Below, piece by piece: positions 1 through 12,707 of a stretch of 64,000 nucleotides of DNA (positions are counted from its first letter, which is position 1; every line of letters begins with the position of its first letter). Both the position numbers and the translations under genes were made by a program. The notes beneath the pieces were generated by a model, which was given only the letters and a program-made list of their open reading frames with translations, made no database searches and was not told where the DNA came from. Source of the stretch: Proteromonas lacertae (Eukaryota > Sar > Bigyra > Opalinata > Proteromonadidae); assembly GCA_002245135.1 (NCBI GenBank), contig NGBS01001187.1, positions 1-64,000 of the forward strand, read 5' to 3'.

Positions 1-928
1 TGACAAATTAGTATTAAGAAGTGAATCTGTTTGGATTGTAGAATTTTTCGTCCGTATAATAACTAATTACACAAATTTACTGTATAGATGGTGTGGTCAT
101 TGTAAAGCATTTAAAGATGAATATGAAAAAGCTGCAAAAGCTTTAACAGGAGTAGTTCATGTCGCTGCTGTAGATGCAACAGTTGAGCAAGAATTAGCTC
201 AAAGATTCCAGATTCAAGGTTATCCAACAGTAAAAATCTTTGGATTAAATAAAAACAAGCCAACTGATTATCAAGGTGCAAGAGAAGGCAAAGCTGTAGC
301 AACTGCTGGTTTAAAAGCTGCTAAAGAAGCTGTATCAGCTCGTCTAAACGGTAAATCAAAACCAAAACACTGGGAACATGCCAAAGCAACAGCTGGTGGT
401 AAAGGCTCTTCAAGTAAAGGTGATGAATCATCAAATGCATCGTCAAACGAAGAAATGATGTAAAATTAAGCACAGTCCCATCTGTGTCTATGGAATTAAC
501 CAATCAAACAATATTCGATGAATGGTGTAATGGAAAGTTAATTTGCATAATTTCTTTCTTACCTGATCTATTAGATAGTCATAAAGCTGGTAGAGAAGCT
601 GAAATTGCCATATTAGATCAATTAGCTGAGGTACAAAACGTAAACCATTCGTTTTCTTCTGGGAAGAAGGTGGTAAATTCTATGATTTTGAACAAGCTTT
701 AAATCTCAATTTTGGATATCCAGCTACAGTAGCTATTAATAAAGAGAAAGGTAGATATGCTGTACATACTGGATCCTTCACTTTTGATAGTATAAAATTG
801 TTTTTGACTGGATTATCAAGCGGAAGTGTTAGAACAATCCCAACCCCCAAATTACCAGAATTACCAACAATTCATGGGATGGACAAGATAAGCAAGAAGA
901 ACCTGTAGAAGACTTAGAAGAAAATTAA
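1..928 (+). CDS. PDIA6/P5-like protein disulfide isomerase, 5' end outside window, several frame breaks
   Basis: 3' part of a thioredoxin-fold disulfide isomerase of the ER lumen, which oxidises and isomerises disulfides in secretory proteins. The active site WCGHC is encoded at about 89-103, followed by VAAVDAT and GYPTVKIFG, as in the second Trx domain of P5/PDIA6. The inactive C-terminal Trx-like domain follows (FLPDLLDSHKAGRE, then FGYPATVAI). A short intron (about 50-87) precedes the active site. The protein can only be followed by changing frame near 455 (an apparent stop, after which DVKLSTVPSV reads on), near 650 and near 865. Each break is one or two bases and coding potential continues beyond it. 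The last exon ends EEPVEDLEEN with no KDEL-like signal in the frame I could follow. It is either a recently decayed gene or contains assembly indels. Family call is strong; intactness is doubtful. Confidence 0.8.
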
Positions 929-1079
929 ATTTGTTCTTATTTTATATTTTTTTTATAAATTTTAATTTGGTTAAATGGTGTGTATGTAATATCAAATGAT
1001 TTAACATTGTCTTATTAAACAGTATTTTTTTAAATTGAGACAAGCCTGCATCAAACCACTCTTTGTCATTTTTAAAAGA

Positions 1080-4000
1080 GGATTGAAAGTAAATAATATT
1101 CTAACAGATATATTATTCAAAGCATTCAATATTCCAAAAGAAATCTCGCTCCAACTCACAGTTCATTCATTTTAGAAATGCAATTGTCATATAGTGCAAG
1201 TGACTTGACAGATTTTATCAGAAGAATTGTATTAAATATAAAATTAATTCATATAGCCCTGATCCTGAGACACAAACTACAGAATTCCTGGAGACAGTAA
1301 TTAAAAGATGTGCATCTAGTATTAAAAATCTATAATATTGTGACTAGCCCAATCTGTGGATATGAGATGCTTTTCATTATCACATTTTTATGGATTCTCT
1401 TCATCTACTGACTTTTAATGTAAAAGATATTGAAAATATATGGGAATGTACTAATGACTTATTGTATAGTGATAATCTATATGCAAAAGAAGTAAATTTT
1501 CAAATTTGCTGGAAAGATAATGGTTGTATATATAATTAGTATTTATTATTTAATTAGAGTCTGCCTGTACCGCCACTATTTCATCATGATATGTTTCTTT
1601 TCTTCTTAAAGACTAACGATGACTGGAAATTGAAGTTTGACTATTTATCTCAGTTAATTACTAATAATTTGCCTGCCCACCAATCTCTGAGTAAAGAATT
1701 ATGTATAATTGGAATTAATTGGCTAAAATGTGGCAGATGAAGAATATTTAACATCAATATATATTATAATGGAAAGAGCTATTAGGCGATATTCCAAGTT
1801 ATTTCGTAATTCATTTTTCTATACTTTTTATCACTACTCCTATCAATATCCTTTTCTTTTTTTTTTGTAATATAAATTTAAATTAGATTCACCTTAATAT
1901 TTTGTTTAATCTTTTTAATTTAAAATTAGATTCATGCCAAGTAATTTCATGTAAAGAGTTCTGTTCATTCATTGAAGCAGTTCACGATAATGATGTAATA
2001 TATGAATGTGCAAATCCAAAATATCTATCCGTTATAATCAAAATGTCATTTTTACGATTATTCCATTTTAAAAGTATTTGACCATTTAGGCTATACCAGA
2101 CAAATATCTTGTTACGATTCTCTGTAATTTATTAATTATGCTAAATGATGAAAATTACTCAATAGATGTAAAATACGGCATAATAGTCGTAATAGAGCAA
2201 TATTACTTATCAAATCCAGTGACTAAAACAAAGATTGACATTAGAGTGATTTTACAGCATTATTATGATTATATTAGAGGATTTGATAGTTATAATAATA
2301 ATAAAATAATACCACGATCTCACTTTTTATGTACAAACAATATACTATCATCTATTGTACATTTCTTCAATTCTAAGAAGATAGACTTTTGTTTTATTGA
2401 TTATGAATTGATGTTGGATATATTGATACTCTGTTTAAACAGATACGATGAGTTAATAGGTGAAGGTAAACCTGAGAATAGTTTAATAATGAAAATAAGA
2501 CCAAATGATTTTGATGTATCCATAGATGCATTTAAAGTGAATATAGTCAATTGTTATGAATATTTATCACTAGTAGAATTTGAACAATATTCTAATGGAA
2601 CTAAAAAGTATTTGAATTTAAAAGACTAGTAAGAAATAGGAATTGGTCTATTAATGCAAATGTTAAATCATTTATATTAAAAAGTGAAGTGCAAAATTTG
2701 AATTTGGAGAAAAGTAATTTTGTTGGATTCTTGAAGGAATTTGCATCATTTTATATTGATGAAGATAATAATGAGATTTCTAATAATAATAATAATAATA
2801 ATAATATAATAGAAAATGAATTACAATCTGAAGCTATTTTACTATTAAGAGATATATATTTAAAGGTACATCAAATATATGATGAAGAGTTTATTATAAA
2901 TGTTATTATACCACATATAAAGAAGTTGTTCTTATCACAACAAGGTATTCAAATCATAGCGACATTATGGAAGAAATGTAAAATAAGTGTTTTTCCACAA
3001 TTTATAAAAGAAACGGATAAAATTTTAGAAGTTCCAATTTTGAAGAACGTTGAGTGGTTAAATTATGTTATGGCATTATTCAATTATTTACTTTTAAGTC
3101 TATGTAAAAATCATAAAACTAAAAATGTATTGATATTATACAAGTATTTTATCCAATTGTTTCAAAGGCTGAACATCCAATTATTCATTATCATTTATTG
3201 AAATATTTTCAATTAATAGAATGTGATTATCACAATCATTTCGTATTGTCAGTTAAAGATACTAATGGAAGTGTATATAATTATATATTATACGATTCTA
3301 CATGTAATATTGACGAGTATAATAAGAATCCTAAATTAATCTATTTTGATATTCCACCACTACTTCAAACATTATGTAATTTTATAACAGGTCAAAAGAT
3401 ATATCAATTATTAATCAGCAGTATTATTACCTTAACAAAACTAGTTTCATTTCCTATATTCTTAAAGAATTATAGTTTGACAAACTTAGTTGATAGTTTA
3501 TCATATATAATTCACTCTCCTACTGGTTTATTCCGTTTACCTAAAGATGTATTAAGTGATGATTATGATGATGATAGTGAAGATCGTAATGATAGCAGTA
3601 ATAATAATGATGATGTGAGAGATGTTAATGATAATGGAGATATAGAAGGAAATGAATCTGATACAATTAAGACTAATTTAACTAGTAGAAATAGAAATGG
3701 TACAATTGATAGTACAAATAATAATGATAATGAAGATATTGTTGATTTAGATCCTAAATATTTTAAAGAGAATGATAGCTATAAGTTATTGAATGAATAT
3801 ATACCAACTACTAAGGAAGAAATCTCTAGAATTCAGAATAAATGTTATATTCTCTTAGCTGATTTATCTATTTATAATAATCAAATGAGTACAAAAGATG
3901 CTGATACAATATTTAAGAATCTAACAGATGCAATGAATAATATATTTCATCAAATCAGACACTATGATGTATTAAGCAATAACAGTGATAGTGATACAAT

Positions 4001-7000
4001 GTTAATAATATCAAGGAAAAGAGCAACTTCAACCTGTACAACTACATTAAGGACAAGATTCAATTCAATAGCAAGTGAAAGAGGAGGAAATGGAAATGGA
4101 AATAATTGTAATAGCAATTTTAGTAGTAATAATGGTCCAGTAATACATCAAGAATCTTTAAGTGATTATACACCTGAATCTAATAAGAATTTCAGTATTT
4201 ATAATAATAATAATAATGGTACTTCAAATTCTGATTATACATCCATATTATATGATTCACAGTTGGTGTTAAGACATCTTTTATACGCTTTAATCTCCTT
4301 TATTGTGAAATCACCTTTACACTTTAGTCTATCTGATTGTTTAGTTTATTTACCTGATTTTATACTACAAATGAATATGACACAGGATGAATATCCATTA
4401 CCATTACTGATAATGTCATTATCTCAATGTGCTGACTATATATATAATGAAATAAGAATAAAAGGATATGATATAAATACTTACTACTCATTAATTGAAG
4501 AATGGATAATGAGAATAACTGACATTACTGTCGCAGTGTTACAGTTGGAGAAAGATTGTACAACTGTTGATTTTTTAATACTTCAAACTATTAGAGTGTA
4601 TATAAAATGGTTAAATGAATGTCCTCATTCTATTGCAGCTAAATCTGCAGAAAAAGTATTTCCATATTTATTGAAAAGACAACATTCTAAGAATTGTTTA
4701 ACTTCTACAGTTGCTATAGAGTTATTATATGAAGTATTTTCACCTTATAAATTACAGAAATACCCTCCACCAGTGGATTCTTTAGTATTTAGTGATAAAA
4801 TCAAAGTTAATGATAAAGAATATTCAGCAGTTTCACATTATATATATAAGAATATGTTAATTACATTAAGATATGGTTTGATCAATGTAATATTAGTGAC
4901 AATTAGAAAAACATATGGAGTATCACAATATGTAGTTGAATTAGATAACATTACAACTTCCAATAATTCCATAAGATATTTACCTGAATTTAATGTAAAT
5001 TACCAACAACAATTATTCCAACAAAACCAACAAGCTCAAACTATACAAAAGAGAAAACATTCTTCTTCAGTTACAACACCTCAATCACCATCTCCATTTT
5101 ATACACAAATAGCTAATAGTATTAATAATCCAATATACCATTTAAATATACCACTTGATTATAACCAAGGTAGTGATAGTAATGCATCAGATACAAGTAA
5201 TAGTAACAGTGCAAGATCAACACCATCCTTTACACCCTTACCAAACACACAATTGAACTATATGAATCAACAAACACAGAAATATTCAGATCAACCACAG
5301 CAATTTATACATTCCAAACAATCTCAGACTTTACCACAACAATCTATACCATTACTTACTATTCCAACCACTTCTAAAGATCCATTATTAATGATATCAT
5401 CATCATTACAATCATCTTCACCAGGTATACCATCTTCCATTAAATTCCCACCATCTACTCTTTCAACAATTGCTGAAGCTAATAATAGTTGTAGAACAGA
5501 AGATGCTTTATCATGTGATTCAAGAAATGCAAGTGATTATATGAATAGCCCCAGTTGTGGAAGATGTAGTCCAACTGTCTTTAGTGATTTAAGTGTTTCT
5601 TCTTCAAAAGAAAGAGCATTATCTGATGATTCTATTAAATTAAGTAAAGGCTTGACTGACACATTGAATCATCATAGTTCTGCATATTCTACTGATTCTG
5701 ATAATACTCCTGTTGATTTGCCAAGTGGTTTGATTGATTTGAGTGAAAGAGATGATATGAATGGTTTGTTTAGAATGACAGGATCATTAGGTGATTTACA
5801 TTCAAATAATTCATCCTCTACTGATAATTCATTAACTACAATAACAAGTACTTCAGCATCAGCAAATACAACAACAACTACTACAGCTACAACTACAAAT
5901 ACAGTAGCAACAATACCAAACAGTATTAATGGATTACCTGTTAGTAAAAATAAGAGTTATTTCAAACAACACTCTAATCCAGAATCATTACGTACTTTAT
6001 CCTCAAAAATAGTAAGAGAAAGTGATATTCCAACAAAAAAGATAAGAAAAGTATATTCTGAAGTATTTCGACAATCATCCTATGATAGAATCAGATCATT
6101 ATCTCATGATTCAAGTTATTCACATTTTAAGAAAGATCATAGAAAAATGAAAGATTTACACTCAAGAAGAACTTCATCAATAGGTAATAGTGATGGTGAT
6201 CATCAATCCTCATCAGATAAGAATAAAAGTGATAAAACTACAAGATATTCAGCTATTTCTCAGTATATATATATTTATAATATTTATAATTATTTCTATT
6301 ATCTTATTTATTAAATAGGAGTGATTCAAATTTAGCAGGAATGTTACAACAAAAAATCGATCAACAAATAATGGAATCTCCAATGTCAGTATCTAGGAGA
6401 TCAATAGTTATATTACCCTCTGTCACTACATCAACAGGAGGAATAGATAATAATAACAGTAATAATGGTGTTGATGATATAAACAATAATGGTCAATTAC
6501 CAGTAGGAAGAAACAGTAAAAACAGTTTAGTTTCATCAGAATATTACTGCAATAGTAGTAACCACAGTAGTGCTAATAATCTAATATTGCCAAGTAGCGC
6601 TTTACCTGATACTAATGGTACTTATTATAATTCATGTTCCTTTGATGATACTAATAGTAGCAATAGTGAAAGTTCATTGGGTGATTCATCATCCAATAGA
6701 AATAGAAATGAGAATAATAATAAATTATTTTCCACTACATCTCCACCTGCTTTGAGAGGTAAGAATAATTGTGCATTTGATATTTTACTGGAAAATAATG
6801 AATCATCATCATCAGATTCTACACTATTCAATGAATCTTATAAACTCAAACCTATTCAAACTCCACCAGCATCATTTACATTATCTCCAAAACACATTAA
6901 TCAAATACCCAAAATATCATTAGAAGATGAAGAAATTAATAATAATAATAATAACAGTAGCAGCAATACTGAGGAAGATAATAATAACAATCAAGGAAGT

Positions 7001-8263
7001 GATTTAGCTGATAGTGAATTTAGAGTATCAGAATTCTCATCATCACTTCGTTCAGAAGCCATTTTAACACCACCAAATCCATATATTATACGTATAAACA
7101 TACACTTTTTGTTAATATTATTAAATAGAATCTGAATTTAGCGCATTAGATATGGAATTGTTACAGAAAAAGACTCATAAGCACCACAGACATCATAGAC
7201 ATCATAAGAATCGTAATAATAATAATAATAACATGGAAATGTCACCAAGAGATGATAATTTATCACTCAATCCAGCAACTACACAGACAATCTTATCAAG
7301 TCATTTTAAAAAACCATTTATTGATATACAAAGTTTAGGATTGATTGATCCATTAGGATCTTGTTTATCGTATATTTTATTGATATTTTATTAATATAAT
7401 AGACATTGGGGTATATTAAATGGAATATCCAATGAGAATTGTCCATTATTAGTGGAAAATGATAAATCATTAGAAGCATCCATAAAAGTATTAGATCATA
7501 CAAATCCAAAATGTTGTCACAAAATTGGTGTTTTATATGCAAAATCAAATCAATTCGATGAATGGGAAATATATAAAAATACAAGTGGTTGTGTAGAATA
7601 TGAAGAATTCTTACAGAAATTGGGTAAATATTATAAACTATCGAAAATTGATCCAAATAAAATGTATTTAGGAGGTTTAAGTCAATATGGTTCAGATGGT
7701 GAAATTGTTTTGATTAATTCTGTTTCTACTAGTGAAGTTGTATTTCATGTTACTACTTTATTTCCTACAAATAACTCTGTATATATATATTAATTATTAT
7801 TTATTTTATAAATATAGGATGAGAATCATTTAAAAGAATCTCTAATCAATAAGAAGAAACATCTTGGAAATGATTTTGTGAATATTATATATACATTCAA
7901 TCAACAATTATTCCAAAGATCAGTATATATATTATTTATTATTATTATGAATAGTGTCCATTCAAAACGAATTTCACAAGTGTTTTTATCACAGTAACTC
8001 CAATCAGTGAGAATTATGTTAAAGTGTTAGTTTATGGTAAAGAAGGAATTCCACCGTTTGGTCCATTGATGTTAGGAACTTATATATTATCTAATGATGT
8101 AGCTCCACAGTTGGTATTACAAACTGCAGTGAATGCTGATATTGTTTGTAGATTTATATATGAAGATATTATTGGTCCAGTTTTATCTGTACAAGAAAGA
8201 GCAGAACAATTGAGTAAATTATATAATAAAATAAAGCAAACATGTCCTCGTCCATTAAAATAG
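1080..8263 (+). CDS. Tuberin (TSC2)-like RapGAP-domain protein, N-terminal part frame-disrupted
   Basis: Homologue of tuberin, the GAP subunit of the TSC complex that inactivates Rheb and so restrains TORC1. The C-terminal RapGAP domain is clear once introns 7370-7402, 7779-7817 and 7923-7954 are removed: CHKIGVLYA, then YLGGLSQYGSDGE, EVVFHVTTLFPT, KKKHLGNDFVNIIY (retaining the Asn-Asp of the catalytic helix) and ITVTPISENY. PLLVENDKSLEASIKVLD just before it matches the tuberin pre-GAP segment. Upstream lie helical regions resembling the tuberin N-terminal and central domains (for example FFLKTNDDWKLKFDYLSQLI at about 1590-1650). A Ser/Asn/Thr-rich tract of some 700 residues (about 5000-7080) separates them from the GAP. 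Further introns: 6263-6318 and 7092-7128. Between 1080 and 3200 the frame changes many times, clearly near 2628 and 3150. The start codon could not be fixed. RalGAP-alpha is the alternative; the pre-GAP match favours TSC2. Confidence 0.78.
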
Positions 8264-8421
8264 AATATGTACTTTTAAAAATAATGAAAATAATAAATGA
8301 TTTGCATGATTTTTTCTATATTTCATAATTTTATTTTTGTTGGGTTTTATTTAAAAAATAGAATAAAAATAAAGAAGTTATAGAATATAATTTTAAAACT
8401 ATTAATAATAAAAAGTCATTT

Positions 8422-9547
8422 TTAACATTTCTTTACTGATAATAAAGTAATTGAATCATTTTCAGATACTAACTCAACAAATGGGTATAATGGGTATTGA
8501 ATGGATGTGAATATAGAATTATATTGTTTTCCATTTATAATATAATTCATATATCTATTTTTCAAATCAAATATAACTTCTAATACATCACCAGTAACCA
8601 ATGATGTACTGTAATTATTATTAGCTCCTGAACCATATCTTGTAATTGTATTTGTTTTAAAACCAATTGTGTGAGTATTACTTTGGTTATAAAGATTGTT
8701 TTCTACATAATTTTCAATTGTTGTTCCTCCAATTCTTATTTCCCCATAAGAATTAAATCGATTGATCTTAAATGTAAAATGATATTCTTCTCCACTATTC
8801 ATTACAGTGTTTAAATAACAATGCGAAACTGTTTCACTATCTTCATTCTTTGTGATTGTATAACCATCATGCAATATTTTTATCATTTTACTATAATAGT
8901 CTGATTGGAAATTAACAATTCTCACTGATAATGAAATTTTGGTGGTTTGTTTTCCAAGAACATTTTCACAAGTTACTTCATATTCTGTCTTTTCACATAA
9001 TGTTTCTGGTTCACCAGATATTATGCCACTGCATTTGTCAATTGATAATCCTGATGGTAAATTTGGTTCTATACTGTATTTACATCCTCTTGGAGTTTGG
9101 TTTGATGGAATTTCTACTTTTACTCCTTCGACATGAATAATATCTAACAAATTATTGTTATATGAGAAACTTGGTGGAGATGATAGTATATTTTCTACAT
9201 TAGAATTATCACCTTTTATTTCTTTAATTAAAGCAAAGTCTTCATAAACAAATGGTAAAGAACTGATATAGTTTGTGATTCTACTTCTTACATTTGAACT
9301 ATTCAAATATTCTTCATAGAATGTATAGATTCTAGCAATCAATTCACAACTACTATTGTAGTATATTATATGGAAATATTCATCAATCTTGTAATTATCA
9401 GAACAGATGTTATTATTAAAGAATATTGTTAATGCTTTGGCAGTTATCTGTTTCATATTATTTCTTTTTGTTGTTTCATGACATTCTGATAATTTCTTTA
9501 TCAAACAGTATAGTTTCTTTGTATCTTTCTCTATAATATAAACATTA

Positions 9548-9590
<43 letters not shown>

Positions 9591-10633
9591 ATAATCGATG
9601 TTTAATCTTATCATCAATACAAATGTTATTGCGATAATTAATGGATTGTTATTCTCTAACAATGTAGGAATAAGTTCATCAAATTCATTCAAATACAGAA
9701 AGTGAGTTGTTTCTTCTATGATATATAAATATAAAAATATAATATATACGATCAAGTTGTTCAATATAAACATCATTGAATATGATATCAGCTAAATACT
9801 TGTTCAAATTTTGATTCTTTGTTGGAGTAAAATACATTCTACTTATTTCTGGACTTTTGTTATTATAATTCAATAACTTTGTATCATTAATGATATAACT
9901 CTTTCTTATCATATTTAAATCATTTACATCCAATTCTTTCCAGTTAATGTAATTAAAAACATTTCTAAAACTATCCTGTAAGTCACTCTTTGTTAATACT
10001 TTTTCTTTTGACTTGACAGTATAGTAATAATTAAGAAGATTCTTTAACAAATGATGTTCATCTGCAATTATTAAGTTGGGGATTTTCAATATGTAAATTA
10101 TAGCATCTATCGTATTAGAAAGTATTCTGTTATCTTCTAATAAAATCCATCCATTGTATAAGATAAAATCATTTGTTACATTCATTATATCATTCATCGA
10201 ATTTTCTTGTAATTCTGGTAACATGTTAAGGAAATGATTGACGATCTCTATCGTCATATGATTCAATATGTAATTCTTACATATCTCATATAAATGAAGA
10301 TCTTGGTAACAAAAACACAAAACCATCAAATCACATATCGTATGCTCTTCTAAATCTATTATACCACGACCATAATAAGTCAATAATGCTTTGAATGCAT
10401 CAGCACTAACAAGAGAAGAAATTGGAATTTCAGAATCAGCTTTTGAGTCTTCAATTATTTTTCTCAATGTTTTATTATTCATTGAAATAATGTTTTTAAC
10501 TCCTTTAATTGTTTGATCTTCAACCAGGAAGGAAACATCAGAAAAACCACTTTCAACTAACTGTCCAATCACTCTATAAAATAAATTAAATGCAATTATA
10601 CCCAATACTGTCAGCAACTTGATAGAATTTCAT
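8422..10633 (-). CDS. BTB-BACK-putative Ig (He_PIG)-SPRY-like protein
   Basis: Four exons. ATG at 10633 (MKFYQVADSIG), then introns 10574-10601 (28 nt), 9716-9749 and 9531-9586. Domains in order: BTB (SGFSDVSFLVEDQTIKG, later DAFKALLTYYGRGIIDLEE); a BACK-like helical region; a putative Ig fold of the He_PIG type (LPSGLSIDKCSGIISGEPE, a cadherin-like Y-x-V-x-C strand); and a C-terminal beta-rich SPRY/B30.2-like domain (HTIGFKTNTITRYGSG, GDVLEVIFDLKNRYMNYIIN). BTB-BACK proteins are commonly Cullin-3 adaptors and SPRY domains bind ligands, so a substrate adaptor is a reasonable inference, not shown. A paralogue lies at 40589-42724 with the first intron at the same place (after codons for IG). 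Its 3' end converges with the tuberin-like gene, 158 bp apart. Confidence 0.72.
9550..9585. repeat. (AT)n microsatellite inside an intron
   Basis: About 35 bp of uninterrupted AT dinucleotide within the third intron (9531-9586) of the minus-strand BTB-SPRY gene. It directly follows the GTATAT donor when read on the minus strand, so it is an expanded version of the usual donor context here. Confidence 0.9.
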
Positions 10634-10927
10634 CTCAATTATTACAAATATGTAAAATGCAAATCTTACAAAAAATAATGAAACGACTAAAATATTGAAA
10701 CAGAGAAATTCAAATCTGAATAAAGATACAACACTTTTAATATCTTAATCTATTTATATAATATCAAATAATATATACTGCTTTATTATGACAAATAATT
10801 CAGATATTTGATTGAATAACCACTTTTTTAAATGTATAACCCCATATATGCCTTTAATTTCACTTGAATAAATACACTGATTCAAGGGATTAATAAATAC
10901 TTTATATTTTGTTGAAGCGTAATTTAC
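10634..10927. promoter_or_regulatory. Divergent promoter region of BTB-SPRY and pseudokinase-LRR genes
   Basis: About 294 bp between two divergently transcribed accessory genes, with no coding potential seen. It holds AAACGACTAAAATATTGAAA at 10681-10700. An almost identical copy, one base different over 22 nt when two further bases (CA) are counted, lies at 38698-38719 between two other divergent pseudokinase-family genes. Function as a promoter box is inferred from that shared placement. Confidence 0.5.
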
Positions 10928-12445
10928 ATGTCACAAATTACTCAATTACAAATGTCTTTCCCATTCTTGACTGGATTGACAATTACTGATGAAATTAAAT
11001 CAGGATGTGGCCCAGCTGCACTGTTCCACAGTAATACCCATGAATTCGTCAGATTAATTCCCAGAATAGGAAATGATGATTTGATTCAATATCTTGAAGA
11101 TACTGTATTGAAAACAATATTTTCATTGAAATAGATTCCAAAAATGACAAGTTCATCCTATGCAATAAAACCGAAAATACATAAACCTTTAGTAATAAGT
11201 GGAGTTGAAATAGATTATTTTGTTTTACTCTCCAAACTCTATTCAAGTAATTTAGAAACAGAAATCTTATTAAGAAAGAAAGGCTTAGTTCCTTTCTCAG
11301 AAGATATAATACAAAAATATTTCTTCTGTATCTTAAATGGTTTAAAAGAATATCATCATCGAAATGTATGTCACGGAGGAATCTGTTTATCCTCAATCAT
11401 AATCGATGGCGATAATAATAAAGCTTTGTTAGATATGAATATAAGTAATGCAAAAGGTCGAGATTCAAATGGAGTATGTTATAAAGCGCCAGAACTGTAT
11501 GGTCGATGTGTAGAATATACTTTATCAAGTGATATTTGGAGTGTAGGAATCTTATTATATTATATGTGTTGTTTAAAACCACCATTCTATTCAATATTTG
11601 ATTTATTAAAATGGTATTATTCAAATGAAGAAGATGAAGTTGATTTATCAGAAATGGAAGGTAAATATTCATCTGAATTGTTGACAATAATAAGACAATG
11701 TTTAAGCAAGAAAGAAGAAGATCGTCCAACAATAAATGATTTATTATCTTCACAATATGTGATAGTTGTATTAGAAAGAGGTATTATTAAATAATTATAA
11801 TTGTTTTCATTATAATATTTATAGTATTAACAGGTATAAAATCATTAGATACAATCGTAATGTCTCATTCATATGAACAAGTAATACAAATACAGTTGTC
11901 TTGTATTTAATATTATTATTATTATTATTATGTTTTAATTAGTGGATGAGATAAGAGAAGGTGAAGGAAGTAGAGGTTTAGATAGAATAGCTACAAGATG
12001 TCCAAATCTATTGATATTAGTAATTGGAAGTATTATTTATAATTATTTAATTTTATATTTTTATTTATAATAGCTAAACAGAAAAAGAAAGATAAAGGCT
12101 TACAAAAAATAATTCGTAAATTGAGTATTATATTATTATTATAATTATAATTAGAAAGTGATTGTTTACCTTATGAAGATTCAAAGATAATTGCAGAATT
12201 ATTATTAAAATGTCCCAAATTAACTGAATTCTATGCAACGAGTATATTTAATATAAATAATTGATATTTTATATATAGATCTTGGTTTAGGTGAAAATGG
12301 AGTAAGTGTTTTGTGTGAAGCAGTTTTGAAATGTCCAAATATTACGACGTTTTTTATAGGATATAATGGAGCTGAAGATTCAACAAAAGCTCGATATGCT
12401 CGAATTTTATCAGAATCAAGAAAATGGAAAGAATTGTGGGTGTAA
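10928..12445 (+). CDS. Pseudokinase with C-terminal leucine-rich repeats
   Basis: Kinase-fold protein followed by LRRs, lacking catalytic residues. A glycine-loop-like SGCGPA is near the N-terminus. The HRD position reads CHGG, the DFG position reads DMN, while the APE motif (KAPELYG) and the DIWSVGILLY helix are kept. This is the pattern of a non-catalytic kinase used as a binding or signalling scaffold. Intron 11105-11134 (30 nt) removes an in-frame TAG. Further introns near 11790-11831, 11910-11940, 12020-12076, 12125-12154 and 12241-12279 give short LRR exons (RCPNLLIL, KCPKLTEFYATNLGLGENG, KCPNITTFFIGYN) ending KELWV. LRR exons are split after the first codon base (phase 1). Related to the genes at 36483-38655, 38737-39248 and 44037-47432. 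No TM segment seen. Confidence 0.7.
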
Positions 12446-12707
12446 ATATTGTAATATTTATTCATTTCTATGACATTTTTATTGTTGATTCTAAAAATAC
12501 ATTAAATACATTAATATGGTGTATTTGTCTATTTTGATTCTCCAAATACATAAAATACTATCACTAATATAGAAATACAATTATCTGATGAATATAAGCT
12601 GTAATCACTGATTATTTTTTATCACTTGAAATCAGTTGAAAAATTCAAAAAAATGTCGTTATTGATTTTATTGGTTGATTCAAAATATATCGTTACAAAA
12701 ATCAAAA

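Noticed and set aside
1-928. Missing ER-retention signal as evidence of a relocated PDI
   Set aside because: The 3' end lies beyond a frame break, so the true C-terminus is uncertain.
8422-12445. Bacterial-style antiphage or horizontally acquired immune island
   Set aside because: The domains are eukaryotic, genes carry host-type introns and base composition matches neighbours; no sign of recent bacterial transfer.
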